A stretch of 64,000 bases of DNA from Ahaetulla prasina. Lineage: Eukaryota; Chordata; Lepidosauria; Squamata; Colubridae. The stretch spans positions 86,022,257 through 86,086,256 of the forward strand of contig NC_080546.1 in the NCBI RefSeq assembly GCF_028640845.1, in the 5' to 3' direction. The notes under the pieces are model-generated. The model searched no databases. It worked only from the letters and a program-made list of their open reading frames with translations, and was not told the DNA's origin. The position numbers and the translations under genes are program-made. This document shows positions 30,917 to 41,379 of this stretch, piece after piece. Position 1 is the first letter of the stretch. The number at the start of each line of letters is the position of its first letter.

Positions 30917-30980
30917 CTAATAACCAACATTCTAAAGACCAACATCCATAATACAGGTAGACCTTGACTTACAACAATTC
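30917..30980. repeat. 64-bp target-site duplication, right copy
   Basis: See the left copy at 30016-30079. Differences are C/T in the ACATCC word and C/A in CCTTGCCTT. Confidence 0.88.
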
Positions 30981-31330
30981 ACTTAGTGACCATTCAAAGT
31001 TACAAAAAAATGACTCACGATCGTTTTTCAAAGTTACAACACTTTCAGCACCCCCCTGATCCTGTGATCAAAATTCAGAGGCTTGGCCACTGGTTCATAC
31101 TGATGGCCATTGCTGTGTCCCAAGGTCACGCGATCCCCTTTTGTGACCTTTTGACAACAAAGTCAATGGGGACTTAACAACCGGTTTACTCACTTATCCA
31201 CTGCAGTGATTCACTTAACAACCCGGGCAAGAAAGTTTGTAAAATGGGGCCAAATTCACTGAACAAATATCTCACTTAGCAGCGGAAATTTGGGGTTCAG
31301 CTGTGGTCATAAATTGACGATCACCTGTAT
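30950..31330. mobile_element. MITE with TACAGGT ends
   Basis: TACAGGTAGACCTTGACTTAC at the left and GACGATCACCTGTA at the right are imperfect inverted ends. The interior has CACTTAGTGACCATTCAAAG, typical of a squamate MITE with TA target. The LINE insertion duplicated its left end (30050-30079). Confidence 0.65.
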
Positions 31331-31673
31331 AATTCTTCTCTTAAATTTAATCTAATACATAATTATCATGTATAATTAGTTATATTTTAAAAGGCGCAAT
31401 ATTTCACTGTCAACTTTGGGGTTTGAGGATTAGATGTGGCTAAAGTAGGCACTTTTGTGACTTCTTGATGTGAGTATATTTTTCTTGTTACCTGTTCTGA
31501 TCTAGACTTTGGAGTCATTAAAACACACGAGTAGTCCCAAAAACCTCTTTTATTGCAACAGCTGTGAATTCTGTTCATTCTTGGATGAGTCCCAATTACT
31601 TATAAAGAAGTCCTTCGGGATAATCACCCACCTTTATCTCCCTTAACACCTGCCAAAGACCTAATTGGCAAAG

Positions 31674-31975
31674 AATAGAATAGAATAGAATAGAATAGAA
31701 TAGAATAGAATAGAATAATGGAATGAAGAATAGAATAGAATAGAATAGAATAGAATAGAATAGAATAGAATAGAATAGAATAGAATAGAATAGAATAGAA
31801 TAGAATAATGGAATGAAGAATAGAATAGAATAGAATAGAATAGAATAGAATAGAATAGAATAGAATAGAATAGAATAGAATAATGGAATGAAGAATAGAA
31901 TAGAATTGAATAATGGAATGTAGAACAGAACAGAACAGAACAGAACAGAACAGAACAGAATAGAATAGAATAGAA
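31674..31975. repeat. (ATAGA)n array with ACAGA and AATGGAATG blocks
   Basis: About 300 bp. It carries the reverse complements of the same variant blocks seen in the 30626 array. Confidence 0.97.
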
Positions 31976-32372
31976 TTTTTTATTGGCCAAGTGTGATTGG
32001 ACACACAAGGAATTTGTCTTGGTGCATATGCTCTCAGTGTACATAAAAGAAAAGATACCTTCATCAAGGTACAACATTTACAACACAAATGATGGTCAAT
32101 ATATCAATATAAATCATAAGGATTGCCAGCAACAAAGTTACAGTCATACAGTCATAAGTGGAAAGAGATGGATGATAGGAATAATAAGATTAGTAATACT
32201 GCAGACTTAGTAAATAGTTTGACAGTGTTGAGGGAATTATTTGTTTAGCAGAGTAATGGCGTTCGGGAAAAAGCTGTCCTTGTGTCTAGTTGTTCTGGTG
32301 TGCAGTGCTCTATAGCGTTGTTTTGAGGGTAGGAGTTGAAACAGTTTATGTCCAGGATGTGAGGGATCTGTA
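31674..32372 (-). pseudogene. L2-like LINE 3' end with long ATAGA tail
   Basis: The tail array occupies 31674-31975. TATTGGCCAAGTGTGATTGG and GTACAACATTTACAAC follow, and the ORF2 end is cut off by the LTR-C fragment at 32373. It is opposite in orientation to the LINE at 30080, so the two tails face each other. Confidence 0.83.
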
Positions 32373-32752
32373 AAGCCACATGGAGTCCAGAATCAAACAG
32401 AGCTTCAGACTTTAAGCTGCACAGAATGAACAACGTTGCTTCCTGCAAAGGCCCATGTGCCTTTGCTCCTCTTTTAAGTCTTATGGGAGGGGCCAATCAT
32501 CTCCCAGCCCTGCTCCCGAGTTGTCCCTTTTGTTTTAGCTGTTCTTGCTTTCTAGCAGCTATGCGCATGTGCGCACTGGGAACAGGGTCCCCTTGTTCCT
32601 CTGCCTCGTTGAAGTCTGACTCCCAGATGGCTCTTTCTCTGCCTCTGATGCAAAGCCCTCCCAAGACTCCAGGACTGGCCCATGGTCCCCCCACAGCCTC
32701 CTCACTGTCCGCCTCTGCTGCCAGCTCCGCACACTGCTGGTGGACCACAACA
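32373..32752 (-). mobile_element. LTR-C fragment (5' part)
   Basis: On the minus strand the LTR starts TGTTGTGGTCCACCAGCAG at 32752. The acidic frame (AELAAEADSEEAV) is frameshifted. The other end is joined to the L2-like LINE. Confidence 0.7.
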
Positions 32753-32869
32753 TTACCAAGACTATTCGTTTTAAAGTAAACATATGAATTCAGAAAAAAA
32801 ATTGCAACTGTCACCTTTACACCTGCTGCTACTCGCGTTACTGCATTTTCCTTTCTACGCATTTGGGAG

Positions 32870-33607
32870 GATGTTAAAGAAAGTTGCCACTTTCATGAAG
32901 AAACCTCGGTATTTTGATCATATCTAGAAATCAATCGTTACGTGTCTTAGCGTGTATGCGTGCATTTGCCACCTGAGGGTGCCATGATTTACAGCACAAA
33001 CAAATTACCCAGTTCATCCTTTCATTTTTGTTAAAACTCGGAAAAAATACATCATCCCTATCTGATCAATATGTGGCTGTGTTCGGAGAGCACTTTAAGC
33101 CGGTTGTTGAATTAATTAATTTTCTGGCTTTGCACAAAACCTTGAAACATAAATTAACTCAAGCAGGCTGGTTACTAAAGAGTAACAGAAAGGGAGAAAA
33201 ATCGTTCAAATACTAAAAATGGATTTGGCCTGAATTTTAGGGGCCATTAATCATAATTTGGGTTCATTACGATGTTTTATTTAAAGTTCATTCTATAATT
33301 TATGGAAAGGGCAGATGCTGATAAGGTGAAGAAAGTTGGGAGAAAAGAAATGCAGAAATGGTATTGGTTAAGAAGTATTATCGTTAATATGCTAGTTGAA
33401 ATGCGTCTGCAGAACACTCTGATACATCCATGGTTACGCATTGGCAGTGGATCCTTATTCTTCTTCTTTTTTCCTGCATTATTTATTACACGGAAACTGG
33501 ATTTTTGCTGGACTCTCAAGCCAGCAATTACAACTATGCTCATTATTAGTGTCTGAATGTTCTTGCTAGCAAGATAACTTCTACCTGTTCTACTTTATTT
33601 ATTTATA
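32870..33607. other. No recognisable feature
   Basis: Unique-looking AT-rich DNA. Confidence 0.45.
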
Positions 33608-34560
33608 GATCGGTATGGCTGTGAAAGTTGGACCATAAGAGAGGCTGAACGCCAAAGAATGGAGGCCTTTGAACTATGGTGCTGGAGAAGACTCCTGCGA
33701 GTCCCTTGGACTGCAAGGCGATCCAACCGGTCAGTCCTAGAGGAGATCAACCCTGACTGCTCTTTAGAAAGCCAGATCCTGAAGAGGAAACTGAAATGCT
33801 TTGGCCACCAAATGAGAAGGAAGGTAAGGCCACACTTGGAATACTGCATTCAGTTTTGGTCGCCGCGATGTAAAAAAGATGCTGAGACTCTAGAAAGAGT
33901 GCAGAGAAGAGCAACAAAGATGATTAGAGGACTGGAGGTTAAAACATATGAAGAATGGTTGCAGGAACTCGGTATGTCTAGTTGAATAAAAAGAAGGACT
34001 AGGGGAGACATGATAGCAGTGTTCCAATATCTCAGGGGTTGCAACAAAGAAGAGGGAGTCGGGCTGTTCTCCAAAGCACCTCAGGGTAGAACAAGAAGCA
34101 ATGGGTGGAAACTAATCAAGGAGAGAAGCAACGTAGAACTAAGGAGAAATTTCCTGACAGTTAGAACAATTAATAAGTGGAACGACTTGCCTGCAGAAGT
34201 TGTGAATGCTCCAACACTGGAAATTTTTAAGAAAATGTTGGATAACCAACTGACTGAGATGGTGTAGGATTTCCTGCCTGGGCAGGGGGTTGGACTAGAA
34301 GGCCTCCAAGGCCCCTTACAACTCTGATGTTATATTAAAGACTCCCTGGAGAAGAGCTTAATGATGGGAAAGACAGAGGGCAAAAGAAGAAGGGGACGAC
34401 AGAGAACGAGGTGGCTGGATGGAGTCACTGAAGCAGTAGGCGTGAGCTTAAATGGACTCCAGAGGATGGTAGAGGATAGGAAGGACTGGAGGAACATTGT
34501 CCATGGGGTCACGATGGGTCGGACACGACGTCGCAACTAACAACAACAATGGCCATCCAA
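33608..34560 (+). pseudogene. Bov-B LINE 3' region, split by a CR1
   Basis: 33608-33820 encodes the Bov-B segment [20 protein letters not shown] and [20 protein letters not shown] motifs. 34332-34560 holds the last part and 3' end (GGTCACGATGGGTCGGACACG, then AACAACAAC). The CR1 at 33821-34331 separates the halves. The RT core and endonuclease are absent. Confidence 0.85.
33821..34331 (+). pseudogene. CR1 LINE ORF2 C-terminus inside Bov-B
   Basis: The plus strand encodes [60 protein letters not shown] and FKKMLDNQLTEMV. Only one in-frame stop is seen (after GMSS), so it is fairly young. Its insertion postdates the Bov-B copy. Confidence 0.87.
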
Positions 34561-34618
34561 CTGAACAGTGTCTCTGGGCAACCTAAAAATTAAAGTACAA
34601 AACCATAGTACAACAGAA

Positions 34619-34777
34619 TTCCAGGAGGAGGAGGAGGAGGAGGAGGAGGAGGAGGAGGAGGAGGAGAAGAAGAAGAAGAAGAAGAAGAAGAAGAAGAAGA
34701 AGAAGAAGAAGAAGAAGAAGAAGAAGAAGAAGAAGAAGAAGAAGAAGAAGAAGAAGAAGAAGAAGAAGAAGAAGAAG
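34619..34777. repeat. (GGA)n-(GAA)n purine microsatellite
   Basis: About 160 bp of pure purine on the plus strand, GGA units followed by more than 30 GAA units. GAA/TTC arrays of this kind can form triplex DNA. The Glu/Lys and Phe/Ser frames are artefacts. Confidence 0.97.
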
Positions 34778-34849
34778 ATCATAACATGCACCTTATTATG
34801 AAGAACCTCAACATAAGCCAGTCGAGGTGAACACATTTTCTACTCCAGT

Positions 34850-35225
34850 GTTGGCAAACCTTTTCGACACCGAGTGCCAAAACGGGAGTGTGCGTCTTTG
34901 CGCATGCACGTCTGCAAGCCAGAGACTGGAAGAGCAGCCGCCCGGTGCACATGCGCTCACCGAGAAGACGTTCTTGTGGTTTCCAGCATGGCACCTGGTG
35001 TTCCTGTTTCTGGCATGCATGCACGTGTTGGGAAATGGAAGAGTGTCAATGAAGCCCCCCCCCAGCCTGCCACAAGCCAGTGTATCCCCCCTCCCACCAC
35101 TTCTGCGAAGGGAGCATGACCGCTTCCCGGCTGGCATGCCTCTTACCCTGGCGCCAGACGGATGTTCCTCCCCACCCAAGTGGGCTTCTTGCGCAGCCAC
35201 AAACCTCCAGCCCATGGCACTGACA
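34850..35225. mobile_element. hAT-like element, right end not found
   Basis: It starts CAGTGTTGGCAAACCTTTTC with CACCGAGTGCCAAA, a common vertebrate hAT terminus. The right end decays into CCCATGGCACTGACATG. It contains a GTGTGTT tract beyond. Confidence 0.5.
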
Positions 35226-35359
35226 TGTGTCCACGGTCCAGAGTGCCTGTCTATCTGTGTCTATGTGTATGAGTGTGTTTGTGTGTGTACGTGTTTATGT
35301 ATGAGATATTTTTCTCCTTCCTTTCAGGAAAGTGGACCCAGAAAGATGGAAAGAGCTGA

Positions 35360-35805
35360 TAAAGCTACTCATAACCGCCTGCTGTTACCCTATGCCTCCC
35401 ACCGACCCGTACGCTCACACAGAGAGGGCCTTCTCAGGGTGCCGTCCACCAAACAATGTCGGCTGGCGGCCCCCAGGGGCAGGGCCTTCTCTGTTGGAGC
35501 TCCTACGCTTTGGAACGAACTTCCCCCTGGTTTACGTCAAGTGCCTGATCTTCGGACTTTTCACCGTGAGCTGAAAACGCACCTATTTATTCAAGCGGGA
35601 CTGGCTTAGAAGTTTTACTAAATTTTAACTGGGGCTATTTATATTTTAGGGTTTTAAACTGTTTTAAATTTTGGCCATCTTGTAATATGTTTTGTTTTAG
35701 TCTTGTTTTAAAGTGTATATTGTGGATTTTTATTTGGCTGTACACCGCCCTGAGTCCTTCGGGAGAAGGGCGGTATAAAAATCGAATAAAATAAATAAAT
35801 AAATA
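35360..35805 (+). pseudogene. L2-type LINE 3' end
   Basis: The plus strand reads ...ASHRPVRSHREGLLRVP and RAFSVGAPTLWNELPPGLRQ. The 3' hairpin CACCGCCCTGAGTCCTTCGGG...GAAGGGCGG precedes an AAATAAAT tail. It is 5' truncated. Confidence 0.82.
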
Positions 35806-35984
35806 AATTTGTCGTCCTGCTCAACTAACAACTGGGTCATGTTAATTAGTTCCTCATTCAACAGTAGGCAGAAGATTAGTCAGGACCTCTGCTGTTCACA
35901 GTAATAAACAAGCTCTTAGCACTTCTAATTGTTTAACAATATCAACAAATAAAAATATTCTTCTCTATGTTTTATTTATTTATT

Positions 35985-36713
35985 TATTTTATTTTGTCAC
36001 ACAGTATATATAAGCATAAGCATGAAATAATTATACAGTATATAAGCATTTATATAAGTATGAGTATGTAATAACTATATTAATTGGATATAACAAAAGG
36101 AAACAATAGGACAGGAACAGTAGGCACGTTTGTGCTCTTATGCACGCCCCTTACAGACCTCTTAGGAATGGGGTGAGGTCAATAGTAGACAGTTTTTGGT
36201 TGAAGTTTGGGGATTTTGGGAAGAGACCACAGAGTCAGGTAGTTTATTCCAAGCATTAACAACTCTGTTACTGAAGTCATATTTTCTGCAATCAAGATTG
36301 GAGCAGTTAACATTAAGCTTAAATCTGTTGTGTGCTCGTGTATTGTTGCAATTGAAGCTGAAGTAGTCTTCAACAGGAAGGACATTGTAATAGATGATTC
36401 TATGAGTTAAACTCAGGTCATGTCGAAGACGGCATAGTTCTAAATTTTCTAAACCCAGGATTTCAAGTCTGGTGGCATAAGGTATTTTGTTGTATTCAGA
36501 GGAGTGGAGAACTCTTCTTGTAAAATATTTCTGGACATGTTCAATTGTATTGATGTCAGAAATGTGGTATGGGTTCCAGACAGTCGAGCTGTATTCAAGA
36601 ATTGGTCTAGCAAATGTTTTATATGCTCTGGTTAGTAGTGTAGTGTTTTTGGAGAAGAAGCTACGCTTCTTCTCCAAAAACAAATTATTGAATTTATTAT
36701 TGAAAACCAAACT
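35985..36713 (-). pseudogene. CR1-B LINE ORF2 C-terminus
   Basis: The minus strand encodes FARPILEYSSTVWNPYHISD, IEHVQKYFTRRVLHSSEYNK and RLEILGLENLELCRLRHDL to CRKYDFSNRVVNAWNKLPDS. The TTTATTTATT tail is at 35973-36000. The family is a Jockey-superfamily LINE whose clade I leave open, here called CR1-B. It is 5' truncated and still open over 170 codons. Confidence 0.82.
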
Positions 36714-36835
36714 CAATAGAATAGAATAGAATAGAATAGAATAGAATAGAATAGAATAGAATAGAATAGAATAGAATAGAATAGAATAGAATTTTTTATT
36801 GGTCAAGCGTGATTGGACACACAAGGAATTTGCCT
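36714..36835 (-). mobile_element. L2-like LINE 3' terminus with ATAGA array
   Basis: ATAGA array 36716-36791 followed by TTTTTTATTGGTCAAGCGTG. The 5' side is abruptly truncated. Confidence 0.8.
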
Positions 36836-37045
36836 TGCTACTGGTTCAGACAAACCAGACCGAACCAGGAGCATTTCACCCCTGCTTCAAACATTCCATC
36901 TCAGAATATTCCTACTTTGGTGGGAAGGTAACAGCATTCTGTGTGCCTTAGGCTACAGTCATGTTGGCCACATGAACACAGAAATACCTTCAGACAACGC
37001 TGGCTCCCTCAGTTAAGAAATGGAGATGAGCATGGTCCCCTAGAG

Positions 37046-37809
37046 AAACGGTCACCAACTGGTGGTCCATGAGAAAATTTTGATGGTCTGCAATATTTGC
37101 ATTTTTTATATTGCACTAAATCAGGGGTCCTCAAACTATGGCCCCTGGGACGGATACGTGCAATGAACGCTTGTGTTACTGCAGAGAATCTCCCCCTTTG
37201 GGGTCTTTTTGTGCAGGTCAGAGGGGGGTAGAAATTCCAACTTGGGGTCTGCTTCAACCTCCTGGTGTGGAGCTTTGGGGGAAGGCTGGAGGGAAGCACC
37301 ACTGGTGGCGAAGAGCCAGAGGGCCTTGTTCCAGTGGGACTGCATCATGGCCTGGAACTTGCTGACCATCTCAGTCTGCTGAGCTGCCAGATGCCGGTAC
37401 CTGGCCTTGCACTCCCTCAGGTCTTCCCTCTGCTTGGAAAGCCTATGCTCGTAGTCCTCAATGAGGTGCTTCTGCTGTGCCTCCTTCTCGGCCAGATCCA
37501 ATTTGAACTGAGCCAGCTGTTTTGCCAACTCTTTCTCGTGGTGGCTGCTTAGCTCCAGAAACTGCTTCCTGTTGGGGCCCTAAGGAGCCCCGGCGGGGAG
37601 GCGAAAAGTGGCTGGGAGGGGAGGGGTGAGTAGAGGCTGGCGAGGCACCCCTCAACCTGAGTGACATCAAGTTGGCCACGCCCACCCAATCACATGACCG
37701 CCTAGCCACATCCACCCAGCCAGTCACTAGGCAGATCATATTAGTGGTCCACAGGATTTAAAATTATGAATTTAGTGGTCCCTGAGGTCCGAAAGGTTGG
37801 GGACCCCTG
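37046..37809. mobile_element. hAT MITE (764 bp) carrying a coiled-coil reading frame
   Basis: AAACGGTCACCAAC...GGTTGGGGACCCCTG has hAT-type inverted ends. CCCTAGAG flanks both sides exactly (37038-37045 and 37810-37817). It has the same end sequences as 1080-1683 and encodes no transposase. The interior carries a minus-strand coding segment, described separately, and an internal CAGGGGTCCTCAAACTATGG, which resembles the end of the 21335 element. Confidence 0.88.
37136..37555 (-). pseudogene. Captured coiled-coil exon-like segment, source not recognised
   Basis: The minus-strand frame is open for about 140 codons. It starts after CCCCAACAG, which looks like a splice acceptor, with ELSSHHEKELAKQLAQFKL, EKEAQQKHLIEDYEHRLSKQ and REDLRECKARYRHLAAQQTE followed by AMMQSHWNKALWLFA. 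Regular hydrophobic spacing, Glu/Lys/Gln richness and no Pro for 80 residues indicate an alpha-helical coiled coil. The last ~45 codons are less ordered. The older copy at 1186-1455 has the same segment with a frameshift. I infer transduplication of a host gene exon by a hAT element. The parent gene is unknown to me. Confidence 0.5.
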
Positions 37810-37939
37810 CCCTAGAGTCAGACGCAACTGGACAGTGGAAACCTTTAACTTTACCTTATAGATATCGCCGAAAGAAGACCTATGTCATTTATAGAAAACC
37901 ATTCCAACCATTGTAAAAATATTCTGTAATAGCGTCTTT

Positions 37940-38225
37940 GAAATGCATAATTCAGTTTTTATTTTTATTTTTTTTGCATTTATATTCCACCCTTCTCCAA
38001 AGACTCAGGGCGGCTTACACTATGTTAGCAATAGTCTCATCCTATTTGTATATTTATATACAAAGTCAACTTATTGCCCCCAACAATCTGGGTCCTCATT
38101 TTACCTACCTTATAAAGGATGGAAGGCTGAGTCAACCTTGGGCCTGGTGGGGCTTGAACCTGCAATAATTGCAGGCAGCTGCTGTTAATAACAGACTGTC
38201 TTACCAGTTTGAGCCACAGAGGCTC
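37940..38225 (-). mobile_element. SINE2 copy
   Basis: The TATATTCCACCCTTCTCCAA tail is at the left, and GTTTGAGCCACAGAGGC at the right marks the head. The internal AACAATCTGGGTCCTCATTT is present. Confidence 0.83.
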
Positions 38226-39061
38226 AGGTGTTTAGATGTTCTTTCCCAAGACTTGGAATATGTTCATAAATTGTTGGTGTGACTCCTACTCACCTCTTCT
38301 TATTTTGGTAGCTGTGTGTCAAACATTTTTTTTTTAATTAAGCAAACAAAATAAAAAATCTCTGTTAAAATAAATCCCAGCAGCTCGGCAAAATAAATAA
38401 ATAAATAGGCTAAACTTTTCAACCATTAGTATACAATTAATTGCAGAATATTTGAAGCATGCTGAAACAAATGTCATTAAACCCTTACATTATATCAAAC
38501 AAACAAATAATTCCCAGCAGTTTAGACAAAGTTATGTTGATTATAATCTACTAGCATACACATGAAACATGCAACATTGCAGATACACTGCGCTGAACAC
38601 AATCAAATTGTTGATTCTGAAGTTCTGAAAATGAAAACATTTAAATATATTCTAGATGCCCCTGAAAAAAATAATAATAATGTTTGTCATTCATAACTTG
38701 ATCTGAAAGCTCGATTACTTGCAAGTAATCAAGCTTTCGGATTATTCATAACATAAAGTTTTCTATCAAATGCCATTAAACTGATACTCTTGAATGGATA
38801 GGGAAAAGAAAAGCAGCTGAAATCTTTGTGTTTATCTTAATAGCAAATTAAGATGTGCTCTAATATTAAAAAGCAATTGGAAAATCAAATTAGGTTACTA
38901 ATGAGATATTTAGGAAGATTAATATGGAAGATTATTTGGAAACAAGAGAGAAATGTTGCTTTCTAAGCAATTATGCAACTTGCAAAATTGGTTTGGTTGT
39001 CCTCCCTCCTCTTCCCTTTCCTTCTCTAATGGTAAGAGTTAAAGAAATTTCAAATAAACTT
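38226..39061. other. No recognisable feature
   Basis: AT-rich, unique-looking. The inverted words GATTACTTGCAAGTAATC near 38715 form an 18-bp palindrome. Confidence 0.45.
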
Positions 39062-39100
39062 AATATAGATAGATAGAATTCTTTATTGGCCAAGTGTGGT

Positions 39101-39143
<43 letters not shown>

Positions 39144-40140
39144 TTTTGTCACAACATTATACAAAAAGATTATATAGTATATAAACATATATATGAGTAA
39201 ATGTTAGGAGGTATAAGCATATATATATATAGGAAGAAGAAAAGAAAAACAATAGGACAGGAACGGTAGGCACGTTTGTGCGCTTATACACGCCCCTTAT
39301 GGTCCTCTTAGGAATGGGGTGAGGTCCATAGTTGAAAGTTTTTGGTTAAAGCTTTTAGGATTATGGGAAGAGACCACAGAGTCAGGTAAAGTATTCCAAG
39401 CACTGATGATTCTGTTACAGAAGTCGTATTTTCTGCAATCTAGATTAAAGCGGTTAACATTAAGTTTAAATCTATTGGTTGCCCTTGTATTATTGCAATT
39501 AAAGCTGAAGTAGTCTTTGACAGGAAGGACATTACAATAGATGATTCTGTGAGTTAAACTTAGGTCTTGTTGAAGGCGACGGAGTTCCAAGTTTTCTAAG
39601 CCTAGGATTGGACAACAAGGAATTTGTCTTTGGTGCATATGCTCTCAGTGTACATAAAAAGAGAAGATACATTCGACAAGAATCATAAGGTACAACACTT
39701 AATGATAGTCATAGGGTACAAATAAGCAATCGAATCATACTAGGAAACAATCAATATAAATCGTAAGGATACAGCAACAAGTTACAATCATTACAGTTTG
39801 ACAGTGTTGAGGGATTTATTTGTTTAGCAGAGTGATGGCGTTCAGGAAAAAACTGTTCTTATGTCTAGTTGTTCTGGTGTGCAGTGCTCTATAGCATCAT
39901 TTTGAGGGTAGGAGTTGAAACAGTTTATGTCCTGGATGTGAGGAATCTGTAAATATTTTCACAGCCCTCTTCTTGACTCGTGCAGTATACAGCTCTCCAA
40001 TGGAAGGCAGGTTGGTAGCCACTGATTTTTCTGCAGTTCTAATGATCCTCTGAAGTCTGTGTCTGTCTTGTTGGGTTGTAAAACCAATCCAGGAAGTTAT
40101 GGAAGTGTAGATGACAGAGTCAATAATTCCTTTGTATGTT
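39062..40140 (-). pseudogene. L2-like LINE 3' region, split by CR1-B
   Basis: 39062-39098 (GATAGAATTCTTTATTGGCC) and 39607-40140 (ACAAGGAATTTGTC...TCAATAATTCCT) are one element. The second part reads on the minus strand as decayed ORF2 with the ALHTRTTRHKNSFF and DPSHPGHK-type motifs. Confidence 0.8.
39099..39606 (-). pseudogene. CR1-B LINE 3' end inside L2-like LINE
   Basis: The TTTATTTA tail at 39102-39146 and minus-strand frame LENLELRRLQQDLSLTHRII, NCNNTRATNRFKLNVNRFNL and CRKYDFCNRIISAWNTLPDS identify CR1-B. It sits in the middle of the GGCCAAGTGTG | ATTGGACACACAAGG phrase of the L2-like LINE. Confidence 0.83.
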
Positions 40141-40655
40141 GGACTGAGTTATGTGCAGCCTGTTAGTTTTACTTTAAAATCAACTCCTTGTGTTATAGGA
40201 ATATACCACCAGATATGAAAAGTATAGAAAAGAAATTTGCATAAATTGAGTCTGATCTGATTAGAACGCTTAGCTTTGTTGGAGGCAATCCAACTCTTTT
40301 TTAAAAAAAAAAAAAAATCAGAAACTTGATTCAACTCAGTTTAGATATCCCAACTGATTTAAACCAGAGGTTTAAAAATGCATGTTTTGCAATAGGCTGA
40401 CTCAAACCAAGACTAGTTAAACAAAATTTGTCACTCCAAAATCTGTCTCAGTCCAGAAAGTTCATTTTGCAAAATTACTAATTTCTTACAGATTGGTGTA
40501 CAATCAATATATAATAGAGTAATCAAAATTCCAAAGTTCCTGAAATTATGAAGGGAGGACGAGGAGAAGGAGGAGGAGGAGGAGGAGGAGGAAGAGGAGG
40601 AGAAGGCTGATTGTTTGGAAGATCTAGAATATCAACTGTTGTAAATCCTTCTCCT
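40141..40655. other. No recognisable feature besides a GGA tract
   Basis: AT-rich DNA with a short (GGA)n tract at about 40556-40605. Confidence 0.4.
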
Positions 40656-40659
40656 GAAG

Positions 40660-40778
40660 AGGGGAGGGAATGGAGATTTTGCAGCATCCTTCCCCTGCCA
40701 CGCCCACCAAGCCACACCATGCCCATCAAGCCACGCCCACAGAACCGGTAGTAAACCCATTTGAATTCCGCCACTGGT
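40660..40778 (-). mobile_element. hAT MITE fragment (GGTGAAATCC family)
   Basis: GGGAATGGAGATTTTGCAGC, CCACGCCCACCAAGCCAC, ACAGAACCGGTAGTAAACC and a decayed CGCCACTGG end. The left half is missing. Confidence 0.65.
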
Positions 40779-41379
40779 TTCATTGCCTTGCACAAATTGC
40801 AATTTCCACATTGAGGAGTAGGCGCAGCACGAATTTCTTTCATCTTAATGACTTCTGCCATCCAACCTTGAACTCATTACCTCCTCTGGAACAAGCAAAT
40901 TACATTCAGCATGAAACAGCATAGAGACCATTATTTTGATGTGTCCAGGCACTTCCCCGCCTTCCAAGATTCTCCATAATCAGAAGAAAGGAATTAGCCC
41001 TGCTCCACAGTGATAATATATCAAAATTACCTCCACCCATTTACCAAAGAGGCAGCAGTCAATAAACAGGCCTTCTTCAAAAACCAGTATCCTTGGAACT
41101 ACCTATTAATTTTAATTATAACCAAACACCACCGACAAAGGCAATCATTTCTGGCTGGCTCTGTAGAATTAATGTGAAAGTTGAAATCAGATTTGCCATT
41201 CTCCTCAGTTTGGGGGGGGGGGAGAAAGAAATTATAATAACTGAGATGAGATCTTAGCATTTTATCTAATATTCTGCTGGACCTTTGTCGCTGCGCCCGT
41301 GAGTCGGGTCTTAGAGTAAATGCTATGTTTTAAAAAATAGTTTTCTTTAAAAAAAGAACATTTTGTATGGCTGCGACTG
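40779..41379. other. No recognisable feature
   Basis: Unique-looking sequence; a G9 run at about 41213. Confidence 0.4.

Larger units (their letters stand above)
36911..37858 (+). mobile_element. Sauria-type SINE 3' half, split by a hAT MITE
   Basis: 36911-37045 (TTTGGTGGGAAGGTAACAGC...) and 37818-37858 (TCAGACGCAACTGGACAG...TTTACCTTA) are one SINE once the MITE at 37046-37809 and one CCCTAGAG copy are removed. Confidence 0.85.

Noticed and set aside
30532..30951. Long Ser/Tyr/Leu repeat ORFs
   Set aside because: Read from the TCTAT pentanucleotide tail of a LINE.
34568..34836. Glu/Lys-rich and Phe/Ser-rich ORFs
   Set aside because: Read from a GGA/GAA microsatellite.
34827..35609. 260-codon ORF
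   Set aside because: Runs across a hAT-like element, a GT tract and an L2-type LINE end; only its last third is real LINE coding sequence.
35748..35785. Rho-independent terminator-like hairpin
   Set aside because: Eukaryotic LINE 3' stem-loop shared with SINE2.
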